A stretch of DNA of 51,218 nucleotides, from positions 1-51,218 of the forward strand of contig CACWIN010000016.1 of assembly GCA_902760965.1 (NCBI GenBank), given 5' to 3'. Of the stretch, positions 27,602-36,434 are shown one piece after another (within the stretch, counting starts at the first letter, position 1; every line of letters begins with the position of its first letter). The position numbers and the translations under genes are program-made. Under the pieces are notes generated by a model. It saw nothing but the letters and a program-made list of their open reading frames with translations. It had not been told where the DNA came from and did not search any database. This DNA comes from an uncultured Bacteroidales bacterium. GTDB lineage: Bacteria; Bacteroidota; Bacteroidia; Bacteroidales; Bacteroidaceae.

Positions 27602-28714
27602 TCAACAAGGCTTGCAAACCGAACCTGGGCACTGCTTGACCAATCCTTTCATCTCAAGCGAAAACAGGACCGACATGAGTTTTGGGAAAGGAATGTTCAG
27701 TTCGGTCATAAGAGTACCTATCAAAACACCTTGTGCCTTTAAACGTATCCTGTCCCATACTTTTGACTCATCGTCAGTAAGGTCCGGGAACAGTTCTTTT
27801 TGTACCGGTTCGCTGTTACGTGCCCGTTCATTCCAGTTCATGGCATTGGCAAAATCCAAAGCAGAGCAAATAAGACCTGCACGGTTGTCTCTTATCAGTT
27901 CATTGCATCCAACCGAATATGGGTCCCCTACACTGCCCGGAAAGGCAAAACACTCACGGTTATATGTGCCTGCAATCTCAGCAGTAACCAGAGAGCCGCT
28001 TTTTGCTGCGCTCTCCACTACCACCACCGCATCGGCCAGTCCGGCAATAATACGGTTGCGTTTTACAAAGTTATGAGCCAATGGGGTGGTACGTGATGTG
28101 AATTCGGTGACAAGTCCTCCGTTGGCAAGCATGGATTTAGCCACGCTGCGGTGCGACGACGGATATATCATGTCCAAGCCGTGAGCCAGCACGGCAATGG
28201 TAGGAAAACCATATTCAAGTGCAGCCTTGTGCGACTCAATGTCTATTCCATAAGCCAGGCCGCTTATGACAGTTACGTCGGGGCACAGCTCATGCAACTC
28301 CTTTATAAAGGTATTACACATTCTTCGGCCATAATCGGTGGCCTTACGTGTTCCTACTATTGCAACACTCCTTGTTGCATTGTAATTGACGTTACCCAGC
28401 GAAAACAGGATAAGGGGAGCATCCTTACAGTCAAGCAAACGGGCAGGATAATCTTCATGGGCGGGTGTGATACATCTGATACCGTGTTTTTCAATAAAAT
28501 CAAGTTCTTCACGGATAAAAGAATCATACCTGAAACCGCACAATGCATCCACCAGATGCGTGTCGATTCCAGGTATGATTTCTTTAAGATGATCGCGGCT
28601 CCTTAAGACTTCCTGCGCGCTGCCTAACTGGTCATACAGGTATTTGGCTCCTATATTTCCAAGTCCTTCAATCCTGTTTAAGGTGAGCAGCGCCGTCAGT
28701 TCATCTTCCGGCAT
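27602..28714 (-). CDS. dprA: DNA-processing protein DprA
   Basis: Binds incoming single-stranded DNA and loads RecA in transformation. The 370 residues have a helix-hairpin-helix-like start (IEGLGNIGAKYLYDQLG), the Rossmann DprA core (VAIVGTRKATDYGRRM near 118, ISGLAYGIDIESHKAAL near 150, AHGLDMIYPSSHR near 178, TPLAHNFVKRNRIIAGLADA near 215, KSGSLVTAEIA near 240), and a C-terminal winged helix. Length is normal. It converges on the last HTCS gene, 8 bases apart, and follows the TPR lipoprotein by 27 bases. Confidence 0.93.
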   Translation of the reverse strand: MPEDELTALLTLNRIEGLGNIGAKYLYDQLGSAQEVLRSRDHLKEIIPGIDTHLVDALCGFRYDSFIREELDFIEKHGIRCITPAHEDYPARLLDCKDAPLILFSLGNVNYNATRSVAIVGTRKATDYGRRMCNTFIKELHELCPDVTVISGLAYGIDIESHKAALEYGFPTIAVLAHGLDMIYPSSHRSVAKSMLANGGLVTEFTSRTTPLAHNFVKRNRIIAGLADAVVVVESAAKSGSLVTAEIAGTYNRECFAFPGSVGDPYSVGCNELIRDNRAGLICSALDFANAMNWNERARNSEPVQKELFPDLTDDESKVWDRIRLKAQGVLIGTLMTELNIPFPKLMSVLFSLEMKGLVKQCPGSVCKPC

Positions 28715-28741
28715 TTGTTCACGCGATAAATGTATTTTTAA

Positions 28742-30427
28742 TTAAAGAGCTTCAATCTGAGCCTGGAAGAATCTGAACTCGCGATCCTTCTTAGCCTTTT
28801 CCTTCATAGCGGGATCAAGGCTGATGGCCTTATTCAGGTTCTGAACAACAGCAGCAGCGTCTTTCTCCTTAGCAGCAATCACAGCAGCCAGATATGCGGT
28901 GTTGGCATCGGCATTCTTGACAGCTGCAAGAACCTTCTTGGCGCCGGACAGGTCATTGTTCAGATACAGAGCCAGAGCCTCGGCATTGGTGTTGCTGCCC
29001 TTAAGAGCGGTAGCGGCGCGGTCATACTGTCCCTGAGCAATGTACAGGTTGCCAAGAGCCTCCTGATTCTCCTTGCTCTGACCACCCTTTGCAAAGTATG
29101 CCTGAGCCTCGGCAGGCTTGCTCTGTGCAAGGCAAACCAGACCCATGTTGGTGTTAACCTCAGGAGCTGAAGCATTGATAGCAAGAGCCTTCTTGAAGTT
29201 AGCCTCGGCAGCTGCAAGGTCACCATCCAGGAATGCCAGTTCACCAAGATTGTTGAATGCACGGTAGTCGTTAGGATAGTTCTTTGAAGCGGTTGTATAG
29301 ATATCCTTCTTCTCGGCCTTGTTCTCGGTCAGGGTAGCGGCATAAAGGAGCTCCTCTACGCTAAGAACAGAAGCGTCTGACTTGTAAGCCTCCTGGATCT
29401 CCTCGTCGGAGCGGCCGATTGTCTGATAGTTCAGGTTCAGGCGGGCACGACGCAACTGAGGAAGAATGTCGGATGCAAGATCCTTGTAAACGGCTGAGAG
29501 GTTCTTTATTTCGGCCTCACGCTTTTCGGGATCATCATATCTGGAAAGGATGCGGAGGATAAGGTCCTTGTCCTGCAGATTTGACTTTTCAACAAGAGTC
29601 TGGAAATATGCCCAGTCCTGAGCGGTGTAATTTGATGTGATATCGGCGTTTGCCTTAGCTCTCTTAACTTCACCCTTAACATAGCTAACAGCATTCTTTT
29701 CACGCTGTGCAGCCAGTTTGTCGTTCAGTTTGAAACCGCCATCAGGTGATGCGTATGCAGAAACCTCAACATCCTTGATTGCATAGTTCTTGGTGTCGGC
29801 AGCAAAGTCCTTGAGAGCCTGCTTGAGTTCCTTTACAGCATCGCTGTTGGTCTCTGATGAACGTACGTTTGCCTGCTGGATGATGAACATGATTGTAGCA
29901 TCCATGTTCTTGTCAACTATACGCTGGAAAGCGTCCTTTGAAGCAGCGGCATTGGCAGTCTTGGCTGTCTCTGAATAGAGTTCTGCTGTGGCAATTACGC
30001 CATCGGCAATGTGAACAGCTTCAAGCTCGAACGGTTTGCCCTTCTTTGTTGCCTCAAATGTTACATACAACTCGGATTTTGCCATCTCGGGCTGGTACTT
30101 GAAGTTACCGTTATAGGTGAATGTGCCGCCCTCCTTGTAACTTACAACCTTGTTGTTGCCCTGAACCTTCTCACCCTGGAGAGTAATGGGCTGACCCTTT
30201 ACGGAGCCACCCTCCCAACGGAGTTCGGGAATAGCTGTGCATACAACTTTCTTGGGGAAGAACTTAGCAGGGAAAGTACCTGTTACAGTATACTCCACCT
30301 GACCAGCTTTAGCTACAAGAGGATCAGGAGTTACTGTGAAGTAATCCTTACTCATCTCCATATTCTTACAGCTTGCAAGCATAAGAATACCTGCGCCAAG
30401 AAGCGCAAAACGTAATGATTTTGACAT
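28742..30427 (-). CDS. TPR-containing OmpA-like outer-membrane lipoprotein
   Basis: Lipoprotein of 561 aa. I chose ATG 30427 (MSKSLRFALLGAGILMLASC, lipid Cys20) over an upstream start that would put 47 unlikely residues in front, and a promoter at 30481-30512 agrees. It has N-terminal beta-rich domains (YTVTGTFPAKFFPKKVV; TFTYNGNFKYQPEM), an OmpA-C-like region with DVEVSAYASPDGG and NDKLAAQREKNAVSYV (about 215-260), and then tetratricopeptide repeats (about 355-545; FNNLGELAFLDGDLAAAEANFKKAL). It probably sits at the outer membrane and may touch peptidoglycan. High Ala/Lys content suggests strong expression. Specific role unknown. Confidence 0.85.
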   Translation of the reverse strand: MSKSLRFALLGAGILMLASCKNMEMSKDYFTVTPDPLVAKAGQVEYTVTGTFPAKFFPKKVVCTAIPELRWEGGSVKGQPITLQGEKVQGNNKVVSYKEGGTFTYNGNFKYQPEMAKSELYVTFEATKKGKPFELEAVHIADGVIATAELYSETAKTANAAASKDAFQRIVDKNMDATIMFIIQQANVRSSETNSDAVKELKQALKDFAADTKNYAIKDVEVSAYASPDGGFKLNDKLAAQREKNAVSYVKGEVKRAKANADITSNYTAQDWAYFQTLVEKSNLQDKDLILRILSRYDDPEKREAEIKNLSAVYKDLASDILPQLRRARLNLNYQTIGRSDEEIQEAYKSDASVLSVEELLYAATLTENKAEKKDIYTTASKNYPNDYRAFNNLGELAFLDGDLAAAEANFKKALAINASAPEVNTNMGLVCLAQSKPAEAQAYFAKGGQSKENQEALGNLYIAQGQYDRAATALKGSNTNAEALALYLNNDLSGAKKVLAAVKNADANTAYLAAVIAAKEKDAAAVVQNLNKAISLDPAMKEKAKKDREFRFFQAQIEAL

Positions 30428-30480
30428 ACTTTTTGTTATTGATTTTTGGTTAAACATTTTTGTCTGTCGCGCATATTTTC

Positions 30481-30512
30481 GCAAAACTACAAAAAAGAAT
30501 ATCAGAAACAAT
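30481..30512 (-). promoter_or_regulatory. Promoter of the TPR/OmpA-like lipoprotein
   Basis: Minus-strand -7 box TAGTTTTGC (30481-30489), 19-base spacer, and ATTG at the -33 position (30509-30512), one base off TTTG. It lies about 54 bases upstream of the chosen start codon and supports that start. Confidence 0.7.
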
Positions 30513-30580
30513 GCCCTGAACCCTATATTTTTAATATAGAGATGGATTTTTTTGTCAAATAAATGCAAAAAACGCGGTTT

Positions 30581-31507
30581 TTAAAGGTTGCGGGGATGAT
30601 GGGACACTATTTCCTCGCGCAGACGACTTCGGTCAATGTGGGTGTAAATCTCGGTAGTGGCTATCTTTTCATGCCCAAGCATGCACTGTATGGCACGCAG
30701 GTTGGCTCCGCCCTCCAGCAGATGTGTGGCAAAGGAATGACGGAACGTATGGGGACTTACGGTCTTGGTTATTCCGGCCTTTGCGGTAAGTTCCTTGACT
30801 ATGTCAAACACCATTATCCTGGAAATGGGACGGCCGCGTCTTTTGCTCAGGAATACAAAACTATCGGCACCGGGCTTGATCTCAATATGACAACGGTCCT
30901 GCAGGTAATTCTGTATTTCATGGATGGCTCTTCCCGAAACAGGGACAAGACGCTGTTTGCTGCCCTTTCCGGTAACCCTTATGAACCCTTCGTCCAGAAA
31001 AAGGTCCTCCATCTTGAGCGAACACAGTTCCGATACACGCAATCCGCAACTGTACATTGTCTCAATCATAGCCCTGTTGCGGTGGCCTTCAGGCTGCCTC
31101 AAGTCTATCTGACTTATTATAGAGTCTATCTCCGATACCGTCAGGACATCAGGGAGATGCCGCCCTATCTTGGGGGCTTCGAGCAGTTCACTGGGGTCAT
31201 CGGGCCTGAAACCGTCCAGGCAAAGGAACCTGAAAAAAGACCTGATGCCCGAAATGATGCGGGCATGCGTGCGAGGCGAGATACCCAGGTCGGCAACCGA
31301 AGCCGAAAACTCGTGAAGGTCCTGAAGCGTTACATCCAGAATGTCAATATTGCAGTCGTCAAAATAACGCAACAGTTTTGTAACGTCATCAACGTATGCA
31401 TCCAGCGTATTTGCAGAAAGTGATTTTTCCAGCAGCAGATACTGACGGAAACGAGTAAGCATATCTTTATGTGGCGTTTGGGCGTTATGTTGCAGGTCTG
31501 TTTTCAT
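30581..31507 (-). CDS. xerD: Tyrosine recombinase XerD
   Basis: Partner of XerC in chromosome dimer resolution. The 308 residues from MKTDLQHNAQ have an N-terminal SAM-like domain (FRQYLLLEKSLSANTLDAY) and a catalytic domain with Arg in YSCGLRVSELCSL, His253/Arg256 in HTFRHSF, His279 in MLGHEK and Tyr288 in TTEIYTH. A start 48 bases further up (31555) is possible, but it would put the -7 box at 31552-31560 inside the gene. It reads away from the O-methyltransferase, sharing a divergent promoter region. Confidence 0.93.
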   Translation of the reverse strand: MKTDLQHNAQTPHKDMLTRFRQYLLLEKSLSANTLDAYVDDVTKLLRYFDDCNIDILDVTLQDLHEFSASVADLGISPRTHARIISGIRSFFRFLCLDGFRPDDPSELLEAPKIGRHLPDVLTVSEIDSIISQIDLRQPEGHRNRAMIETMYSCGLRVSELCSLKMEDLFLDEGFIRVTGKGSKQRLVPVSGRAIHEIQNYLQDRCHIEIKPGADSFVFLSKRRGRPISRIMVFDIVKELTAKAGITKTVSPHTFRHSFATHLLEGGANLRAIQCMLGHEKIATTEIYTHIDRSRLREEIVSHHPRNL

Positions 31508-31525
31508 ATTGTCGGAAAATCCGGT

Positions 31526-31560
31526 TATCTTTGCACAGCGGTAACAGCACACCAAAGTTA
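31526..31560. promoter_or_regulatory. Divergent promoter region of xerD and the O-methyltransferase
   Basis: Plus-strand -7 box TATCTTTGC at 31526-31534 points to the methyltransferase at 31569. Minus-strand -7 box TAACTTTGG at 31552-31560 points to xerD at 31507. Neither has a clear -33 TTTG. The two start regions would face and cross each other. Confidence 0.5.
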
Positions 31561-31568
31561 AGCAAAAA

Positions 31569-32243
31569 ATGTCAACGTCCGGTCAAGGAATAGGATATAC
31601 AGGCGAAGATGCCCTTGAAGAGTACATCTCGGCCCATATAGACCCAGAAGGAGAACTGCTTGGGAATCTGTACAGAGAGACTAATCTAAGGCAGTTGAAT
31701 CCACGTATGGCATCGGGGCACATCCAGGGAAAGCTGCTTAAGATGCTTGTGTCAATGATCAAGCCCGAGCTGGTACTGGAGATTGGCACTTTTACCGGAT
31801 ACTCCGCTTTATGCATTGCAGAGGGATTGCGTCAGGGAGGAGTTCTTCATACAGTCGAAATTAACGATGAATTGGAGGATTTTATAACAAAATGGATCAA
31901 TCGCTCTCCTTTTGCGGACAGGATCCGGCTGCATATAGGCAACGCATTGGACGTGGTTCCGGCATTGGGGTTAAAGTTTGACCTGATATTTCTGGACGGT
32001 GAAAAGACAGAATATCCGGATTATTACGACATTATTCTGGACTGTCTCAAACCGGGCGGTTATATCCTTGCCGACAACACACTCTGGGACGGTCATGTAG
32101 TTGACAGCAATTATGACAAAGATCCGCAGACTATAGGTATCAGGCGGTTCAATGATATGGTTCAGGCCGATCCGCGCACCGAGGTTGCAATGATTCCTAT
32201 ACGTGACGGCATCACTATCATAAGAAAAAAGACCAACAGCTAA
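31569..32243 (+). CDS. O-methyltransferase, catechol-OMT-like (family 3)
   Basis: SAM-dependent methyltransferase of the bacterial TrmR/COMT-like family. The 224 residues contain motif I VLEIGTFTGYSALCIAEGL near 65, the acidic VEINDEL, LIFLDGEKTEYPDYYD with metal-type Asp near 138, and GGYILADNTLWDGHVVD near 158. Relatives include a tRNA U34 carboxymethyl methyltransferase and small-molecule catechol enzymes; the substrate is not settled here. Its stop codon lies in a heptanucleotide repeat (32238-32286), and rbfA follows. Confidence 0.88.
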   Translation: MSTSGQGIGYTGEDALEEYISAHIDPEGELLGNLYRETNLRQLNPRMASGHIQGKLLKMLVSMIKPELVLEIGTFTGYSALCIAEGLRQGGVLHTVEINDELEDFITKWINRSPFADRIRLHIGNALDVVPALGLKFDLIFLDGEKTEYPDYYDIILDCLKPGGYILADNTLWDGHVVDSNYDKDPQTIGIRRFNDMVQADPRTEVAMIPIRDGITIIRKKTNS

Positions 32244-32286
32244 TAGCTAACAGCCAATAGCCAACAGCTAACAGCCAATAGCCAAA
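32238..32286 (+). repeat. Seven-copy heptanucleotide tandem repeat AGCYAAN
   Basis: Seven head-to-tail 7-base units in exact register: AGCTAAT, AGCTAAC, AGCCAAT, AGCCAAC, AGCTAAC, AGCCAAT, AGCCAAA. Only positions 4 and 7 vary. The first unit contains the stop codon of the O-methyltransferase (32241-32243), and the array ends 6 bases before the rbfA start. Copy-number change would move the spacing between the two genes. Confidence 0.9.
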
Positions 32287-32292
32287 GTAAAA

Positions 32293-32628
32293 ATGAACAA
32301 CACTAGACAACAAAAGATTTCAAGGCTCATCCAGAAGGAACTGAGTGAACTGTTCCTGCAACAGACAAAACTTACAAAAGGGCTGATGATCACGGTAAGC
32401 GGAGTCAAGGTTAGCAGTGACTTGAGTATAGCCAGCGTTTACCTGAGCGTTTTCCCGTCCGAAAAAGGCGAGGAGACTGTAAAGAACATAAACGACAATG
32501 TAAAGGACATCCGCTATGATTTTGGCCAGAGGGTACGTCATCAGCTCAGGATAATCCCCGAATTGAGGTTCTTTCTGGACCGTACCATAGATTACATGGC
32601 TCACATTGACGAACTCCTTAAAAAGTGA
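32293..32628 (+). CDS. rbfA: 30S ribosome-binding factor RbfA
   Basis: Late 30S maturation factor that contacts 16S helix 45. The 111 residues show the KH-like family pattern: TRQQKISRLIQKELSELFLQ, MITVSGVKVSSDLSIASVYLSVF, then LRIIPELRFFLDRTIDYMAHIDELL. Length is typical. The stop codon overlaps the next gene's GTG start (GTGA). Confidence 0.93.
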   Translation: MNNTRQQKISRLIQKELSELFLQQTKLTKGLMITVSGVKVSSDLSIASVYLSVFPSEKGEETVKNINDNVKDIRYDFGQRVRHQLRIIPELRFFLDRTIDYMAHIDELLKK

Positions 32629-33857
32629 AATTCCCCTATTTCATAGCCAGGCGTTATCTCTTTGCAAAAAAGAGCCACAACGTGATTAACGTAATTTCGG
32701 CCATCTCGGTGGCAGGAATCATGCTTGCCTCTTTTGCGCTCATATGCACCCTTTCGGTATTCAACGGATTCCACGAACTGGTTGAGTCCCTGTTCAAGGA
32801 TATTGATCCCGAACTCAAGATTGTGTCGTCAAATAAGAAATTCTTTGACACTAACAATGAAAAGATAAACTCAGTCCTTGAATTTCCCTATATAGAAACC
32901 ACCTCGTTCACCCTTGAGGAACAGGCTCTGATAAGTTACAAGAGCAGACAGCAGATAGTCATGATAAAGGGAGTCCAGGACAGCTATCACGACCTTGTCA
33001 ACATAGAGAACCTGCTAAAGGGCAATGGCATATACATGCTTGAAGATCAGATATGTCACTACGGAATAATGGGCATAGGCCTGACCGGCAAACTGGATTG
33101 CGGCATTAGCCCGTCAGACAGGCTCAAACTATATGTTCCCAAAAAGGAGGGAAGGGTGAACGTTGCCAATCCGGCAACATCGTTCAATCAGGCTGACATA
33201 TACTCCCCGGGAGTGGTTTTCAGGGTTGAACAGGAGAAATATGATGACAACTACGTTCTGATTTCACTTGATCTTGCCCATTATCTTACAGGTCGTCAGA
33301 ATGAGGCTTCGGCACTCGAAATCAGGCTTAAGGAAGGAACTTCGGTCAATAAGGCCAAAAGGGAAATAAGCGCCGCTTTAGGAAGTGAATTCCATGTTCA
33401 GAACAGGGTTGAACAGCAGCAGGACGTATTTAAGGTAGTAAAACTGGAAAAGTTCATTTCATATCTGTTCTTATCATTCATTTTACTTATTGCCTGTTTC
33501 AACATTATAGGTTCGCTTATAATGCTTATAGTTGAAAAGCAGCAGGATGCACAGTTGCTCAAGAGCATGGGCGCCAGTCAAAGGACCATTGAACGGATAT
33601 TCATTACCAACGGAGTGCTGATTTCACTTATAGGAGCTGTATCCGGTCTGGCCATTGGAATAATAGCCACCCTGCTGCAGCAGAAATACGGATTCATAAA
33701 ACTGGGGACCGAAGGCAGTTTCCTGGTGGACGCCTATCCGGTAAAGATATATTTTCAGGATATAGTAGTTGTGCTGGTCACTGTCCTTGTGGTCAGTTTT
33801 GTTTCGGTCCGTCCTATAGGACCTATAGCACGCAGGTTCATCAAGAAATCAGAGTGA
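32625..33857 (+). CDS. LolC/LolE-family ABC transporter permease (lipoprotein release type)
   Basis: Inner-membrane permease of the MacB/LolC-E fold. The 410 residues have a first membrane helix (about 22-45, VINVISAISVAGIMLASFAL), a large periplasmic domain (about 45-270), and three C-terminal helices (about 280-305, 325-350, 380-400), with the family signatures RRYLFAKKSHNVINVIS and EKQQDAQLLKSMGASQRTIERIFI. The start is GTG at 32625, in a 4-base overlap with rbfA, so translation is coupled. The ATPase subunit is not in this window. The end overlaps convergent murI by 9 bases. Confidence 0.9.
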   Translation: MKFPYFIARRYLFAKKSHNVINVISAISVAGIMLASFALICTLSVFNGFHELVESLFKDIDPELKIVSSNKKFFDTNNEKINSVLEFPYIETTSFTLEEQALISYKSRQQIVMIKGVQDSYHDLVNIENLLKGNGIYMLEDQICHYGIMGIGLTGKLDCGISPSDRLKLYVPKKEGRVNVANPATSFNQADIYSPGVVFRVEQEKYDDNYVLISLDLAHYLTGRQNEASALEIRLKEGTSVNKAKREISAALGSEFHVQNRVEQQQDVFKVVKLEKFISYLFLSFILLIACFNIIGSLIMLIVEKQQDAQLLKSMGASQRTIERIFITNGVLISLIGAVSGLAIGIIATLLQQKYGFIKLGTEGSFLVDAYPVKIYFQDIVVVLVTVLVVSFVSVRPIGPIARRFIKKSE

Positions 33858-34691
33858 GATTGACTGAGCCTGGATTCTTTCATTCAGGAAAAGCGAGGCG
33901 TTGGGCAGGAAAGTCTCGGCCGATTCGGTAGTAAAATAACTGCATTTACCGTTCTTGGTGCAACAGGCATCCATCTCGGGATGACGATACATATAATTCC
34001 TGAGAGACTTGGCAACATACTCTCCCTGCGACAAAATACTGATGTTTTCCGGTACATACTTTCTGATCTTGGGCAACAGCAACGGATAATGGGTGCAACC
34101 CAGTATGATGGTATCAATCATGTTGTCCTTGGCCAGAAGGCTGTCTACATGACGCTTGACAAAGAAATCGGCACCCTGGCTCCCGGATTCCCCTGACTCT
34201 ACAAGCGGAACCCAAATGGGGCAGGCTTCAGCCGTAACCGTAATGTCGGGGAACAGTTTGTTTATCTCAAGCGGATAAGAAAGCGATTTTACTGTACCTG
34301 GAGTAGCCAGCAAACCCACATGACGAGTCTTGGTGAGGGCATCTATGGATTCAACAGTGGGGCGGATTATTCCCAAAACCCTGCGGGAAGCGTCAATGCG
34401 TGGCAAATCAACCTGCTGAATAGTCCTTAAGGCCTTGGCCGATGCGGTGTTACAAGCCAGAATGACCAAATGGCACCCCATATCAAAGAGTTTTTTGACA
34501 CACTCCAGCGTATATTCATAAACAACCTGGAACGACCTTGTTCCGTATGGGGTCCTGGCATTGTCACCCAAATACAGAAAATCATATTCAGGCATTGCAT
34601 GACGTATCTGTTTCAGGATGGTAAGTCCGCCATACCCCGAATCAAAGACACCTATAGGTCCGGATTTGTCTAACCCCACGTTGTTATTCAT
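33849..34691 (-). CDS. murI: Glutamate racemase
   Basis: Makes D-glutamate for peptidoglycan. About 280 residues from MNNNVGLDKSGPIGVFDSGYGG (catalytic Asp17 motif), with both active-site Cys in LACNTASAKA and LGCTHYPLLLPKI. A further in-frame start at 34760 would add 23 residues running into ompH and is unlikely. It is the last gene of the uppS-bamA-ompH group, 4 bases after the third ompH. Confidence 0.94.
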   Translation of the reverse strand: MNNNVGLDKSGPIGVFDSGYGGLTILKQIRHAMPEYDFLYLGDNARTPYGTRSFQVVYEYTLECVKKLFDMGCHLVILACNTASAKALRTIQQVDLPRIDASRRVLGIIRPTVESIDALTKTRHVGLLATPGTVKSLSYPLEINKLFPDITVTAEACPIWVPLVESGESGSQGADFFVKRHVDSLLAKDNMIDTIILGCTHYPLLLPKIRKYVPENISILSQGEYVAKSLRNYMYRHPEMDACCTKNGKCSYFTTESAETFLPNASLFLNERIQAQSISL

Positions 34692-34695
34692 TACC

Positions 34696-35274
34696 CTATT
34701 TTTGTGCGGGTTTACCGCCTGGTACAGATGAACTGTTCTCGGTCTGTACACTCTCCACATTGGTCTCTATTCCCAGGATAGAGTATACCTGATTTGAAAT
34801 GTCCACACCTTTTTCAGGGTTAATGAACAGGTAAGTACGGGTTCCGGTATCTATCACGTAATCCAGTCCCTTATCCGTACATACCTTTGAAATGACAGAC
34901 AACAGTTTCTGCTTTAAGGGAGCCAGCATGTTTACACGCTGTGTCTCCAGTTCCTCCTGAACCTTATCCCTGAACTTGGTATTGTTGTCCATTAGCAATT
35001 GCAGCTCCTTTTGACGTTTAGCCACAATCGAAGAGGAGAGATGGTCCTGCTCAAGCATAAACTCTATATACTGTCTCTCAAATTCCCTTTTGGATCGCTC
35101 TATCTCTGTCCTGTAATCAGACTGTATCTTTTGCAGATTGATTTCGGCCTCCATATACTCAGGCATTAGCTTGAGGGTTGAGTTAAAATCAAGGTAACCG
35201 AACTTGCCCTCCTGAGCGGACAGCCCAAGACACAAGTTAACAAGCACAATAAGAGATAACAGTCTGGTTTTCAT
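34696..35274 (-). CDS. OmpH/Skp-family periplasmic chaperone (third copy)
   Basis: Periplasmic chaperone type. The 192 residues from MKTRLLSLIVLVNLCLGLSAQ (signal peptide) give a start of KFGYLDFNSTLKLMPEYMEAE, a long coiled coil (about 45-110) forming the tentacle, and a closing beta strand region GLDYVIDTGTRTYLFINPEKG. The C-terminal 25 residues are an extra Ser/Pro/Gln tail not seen in the other two copies. Three such genes lie in a row after bamA. Confidence 0.9.
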   Translation of the reverse strand: MKTRLLSLIVLVNLCLGLSAQEGKFGYLDFNSTLKLMPEYMEAEINLQKIQSDYRTEIERSKREFERQYIEFMLEQDHLSSSIVAKRQKELQLLMDNNTKFRDKVQEELETQRVNMLAPLKQKLLSVISKVCTDKGLDYVIDTGTRTYLFINPEKGVDISNQVYSILGIETNVESVQTENSSSVPGGKPAQK

Positions 35275-35305
35275 AACATATAAGGTTAGTTGGAAAAGAG
35301 AGGAA

Positions 35306-35809
35306 TCACTTGATTCCAAGTTTGGCCTTTACAGCCTCGGTAACATCGGTGGTAAGTGTGGAGCTTACAAACGGAACTACACCGCCGGCTACATCAAAGA
35401 TACAAACGTATGTACCTTCTTCGCCTACAGTCTGGATAGCCTTGAGAACCTTGTTGTTTATGCCATCCATGAGTTCCTTGGACTTTTGATCCAGGTTTAC
35501 CTGGCAATCCTGATAATACTGGGTCATCTTTTGCTGGCTCTCTAACAGTTCCTGTTCACGACGGGTACGGATGCTCTCGGGAAGAGTCTCGCGGTTCTTC
35601 TCATAGTCCTCGGCTTTCTTGGCGTATTCGGAATCCATATACTGCAGCTCCTCCCTGTACTGTTTCTGAAGTTCCTCCAGCTCAGTCTGGGCGCTCTTAT
35701 ACTCACTCATCAACGGAATTATCTCTGATGTATTTACATGACCGAATTTCTGTGCAAAAACAAATCCCGGAACTAATGCCATCAAGGCAACAATAATAAT
35801 CTTTTTCAT
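35306..35809 (-). CDS. OmpH/Skp-family periplasmic chaperone (second copy)
   Basis: About 167 residues from MKKIIIVALMALVPGFVFAQ (signal peptide), the start KFGHVNTSEIIPLMSEYKSAQ, coiled coil EELQKQYREELQYMDSEYAKKAEDYEK-type region (about 45-115), and the C-terminal strand part (YVCIFDVAGGVVPF). It is 58 bases after the first copy and 31 before the third. The three copies differ clearly and are old paralogues. Confidence 0.92.
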   Translation of the reverse strand: MKKIIIVALMALVPGFVFAQKFGHVNTSEIIPLMSEYKSAQTELEELQKQYREELQYMDSEYAKKAEDYEKNRETLPESIRTRREQELLESQQKMTQYYQDCQVNLDQKSKELMDGINNKVLKAIQTVGEEGTYVCIFDVAGGVVPFVSSTLTTDVTEAVKAKLGIK

Positions 35810-35867
35810 ATCGTACATTTTAAGTTTTTCAAATTATTCAGTGATTCAGTATCACAAAAGTATGCAA

Positions 35868-36383
35868 TTAGTTTGAATATCCCAGTTTCTTGAGAACCTC
35901 ATTGCTTATGTCAATCTTGGGTGAGGCATAAATCATGCTCGAAGCCGATGAGCGGTCAACAACTACCTGATATCCGTCAGACTCGCTTATCTGTTTGATG
36001 GCCTCGTAAATCTCATCCTGGATAGGAGCCATAAGACTCTCCTGTTTCTTGTAAAGTTCGCCGTCAGGACCAAAATACTGGCGCTTAAGTTCGCTAGCCT
36101 GTTTTTCCTTGGCTACAATCTCTTCCTCTTTCTTGGCTTTCTGCTCCTCGGAAAGGAACAGTGACTCGTTCTGGTAGTTCTTGTACAGGGTCTGGGCCTC
36201 AAGGTTAAGGGCCTCTACCTCGGCCTGCCAACGTTTTGAGAACTGGTTGAGTTGCTCGTTTGCACGCTCATATGCCGGAATCCTGTTCAGGATATACTCC
36301 ATATCTACCAAAGCAAATTTCTGCGCACCTGCGGTGATGCAGAAAAACAGCATCATTGCTGCGATTGATAATGTCTTTTTCAT
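35868..36383 (-). CDS. OmpH/Skp-family periplasmic chaperone (first copy)
   Basis: About 171 residues from MKKTLSIAAMMLFFCITAGAQ (signal peptide), then KFALVDMEYILNRIPAYERAN, a coiled coil with Trp (SKRWQAEVEALNLEAQTLY), and the end GYQVVVDRSSASSMIYASP. It holds unfolded outer-membrane proteins on the way to BamA, whose gene lies 51 bases upstream. Confidence 0.92.
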   Translation of the reverse strand: MKKTLSIAAMMLFFCITAGAQKFALVDMEYILNRIPAYERANEQLNQFSKRWQAEVEALNLEAQTLYKNYQNESLFLSEEQKAKKEEEIVAKEKQASELKRQYFGPDGELYKKQESLMAPIQDEIYEAIKQISESDGYQVVVDRSSASSMIYASPKIDISNEVLKKLGYSN

Positions 36384-36434
36384 AATCGTCATTTCTTAGT
36401 GTCTACCTATATTATACCCGTTTGCTGTTGCAGG

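Noticed and set aside
30428-30568. 47-residue extension of the TPR lipoprotein
   Set aside because: It crosses the promoter at 30481-30512 and puts residues ahead of a clear lipoprotein signal peptide.
30563-31423. 286-aa open frame opposite xerD
   Set aside because: Shadow of xerD, whose active-site residues are complete.
32238-32286. Possible CRISPR array
   Set aside because: Units are 7 bases, directly adjacent and without spacers; no cas genes are present. It is a simple tandem repeat.
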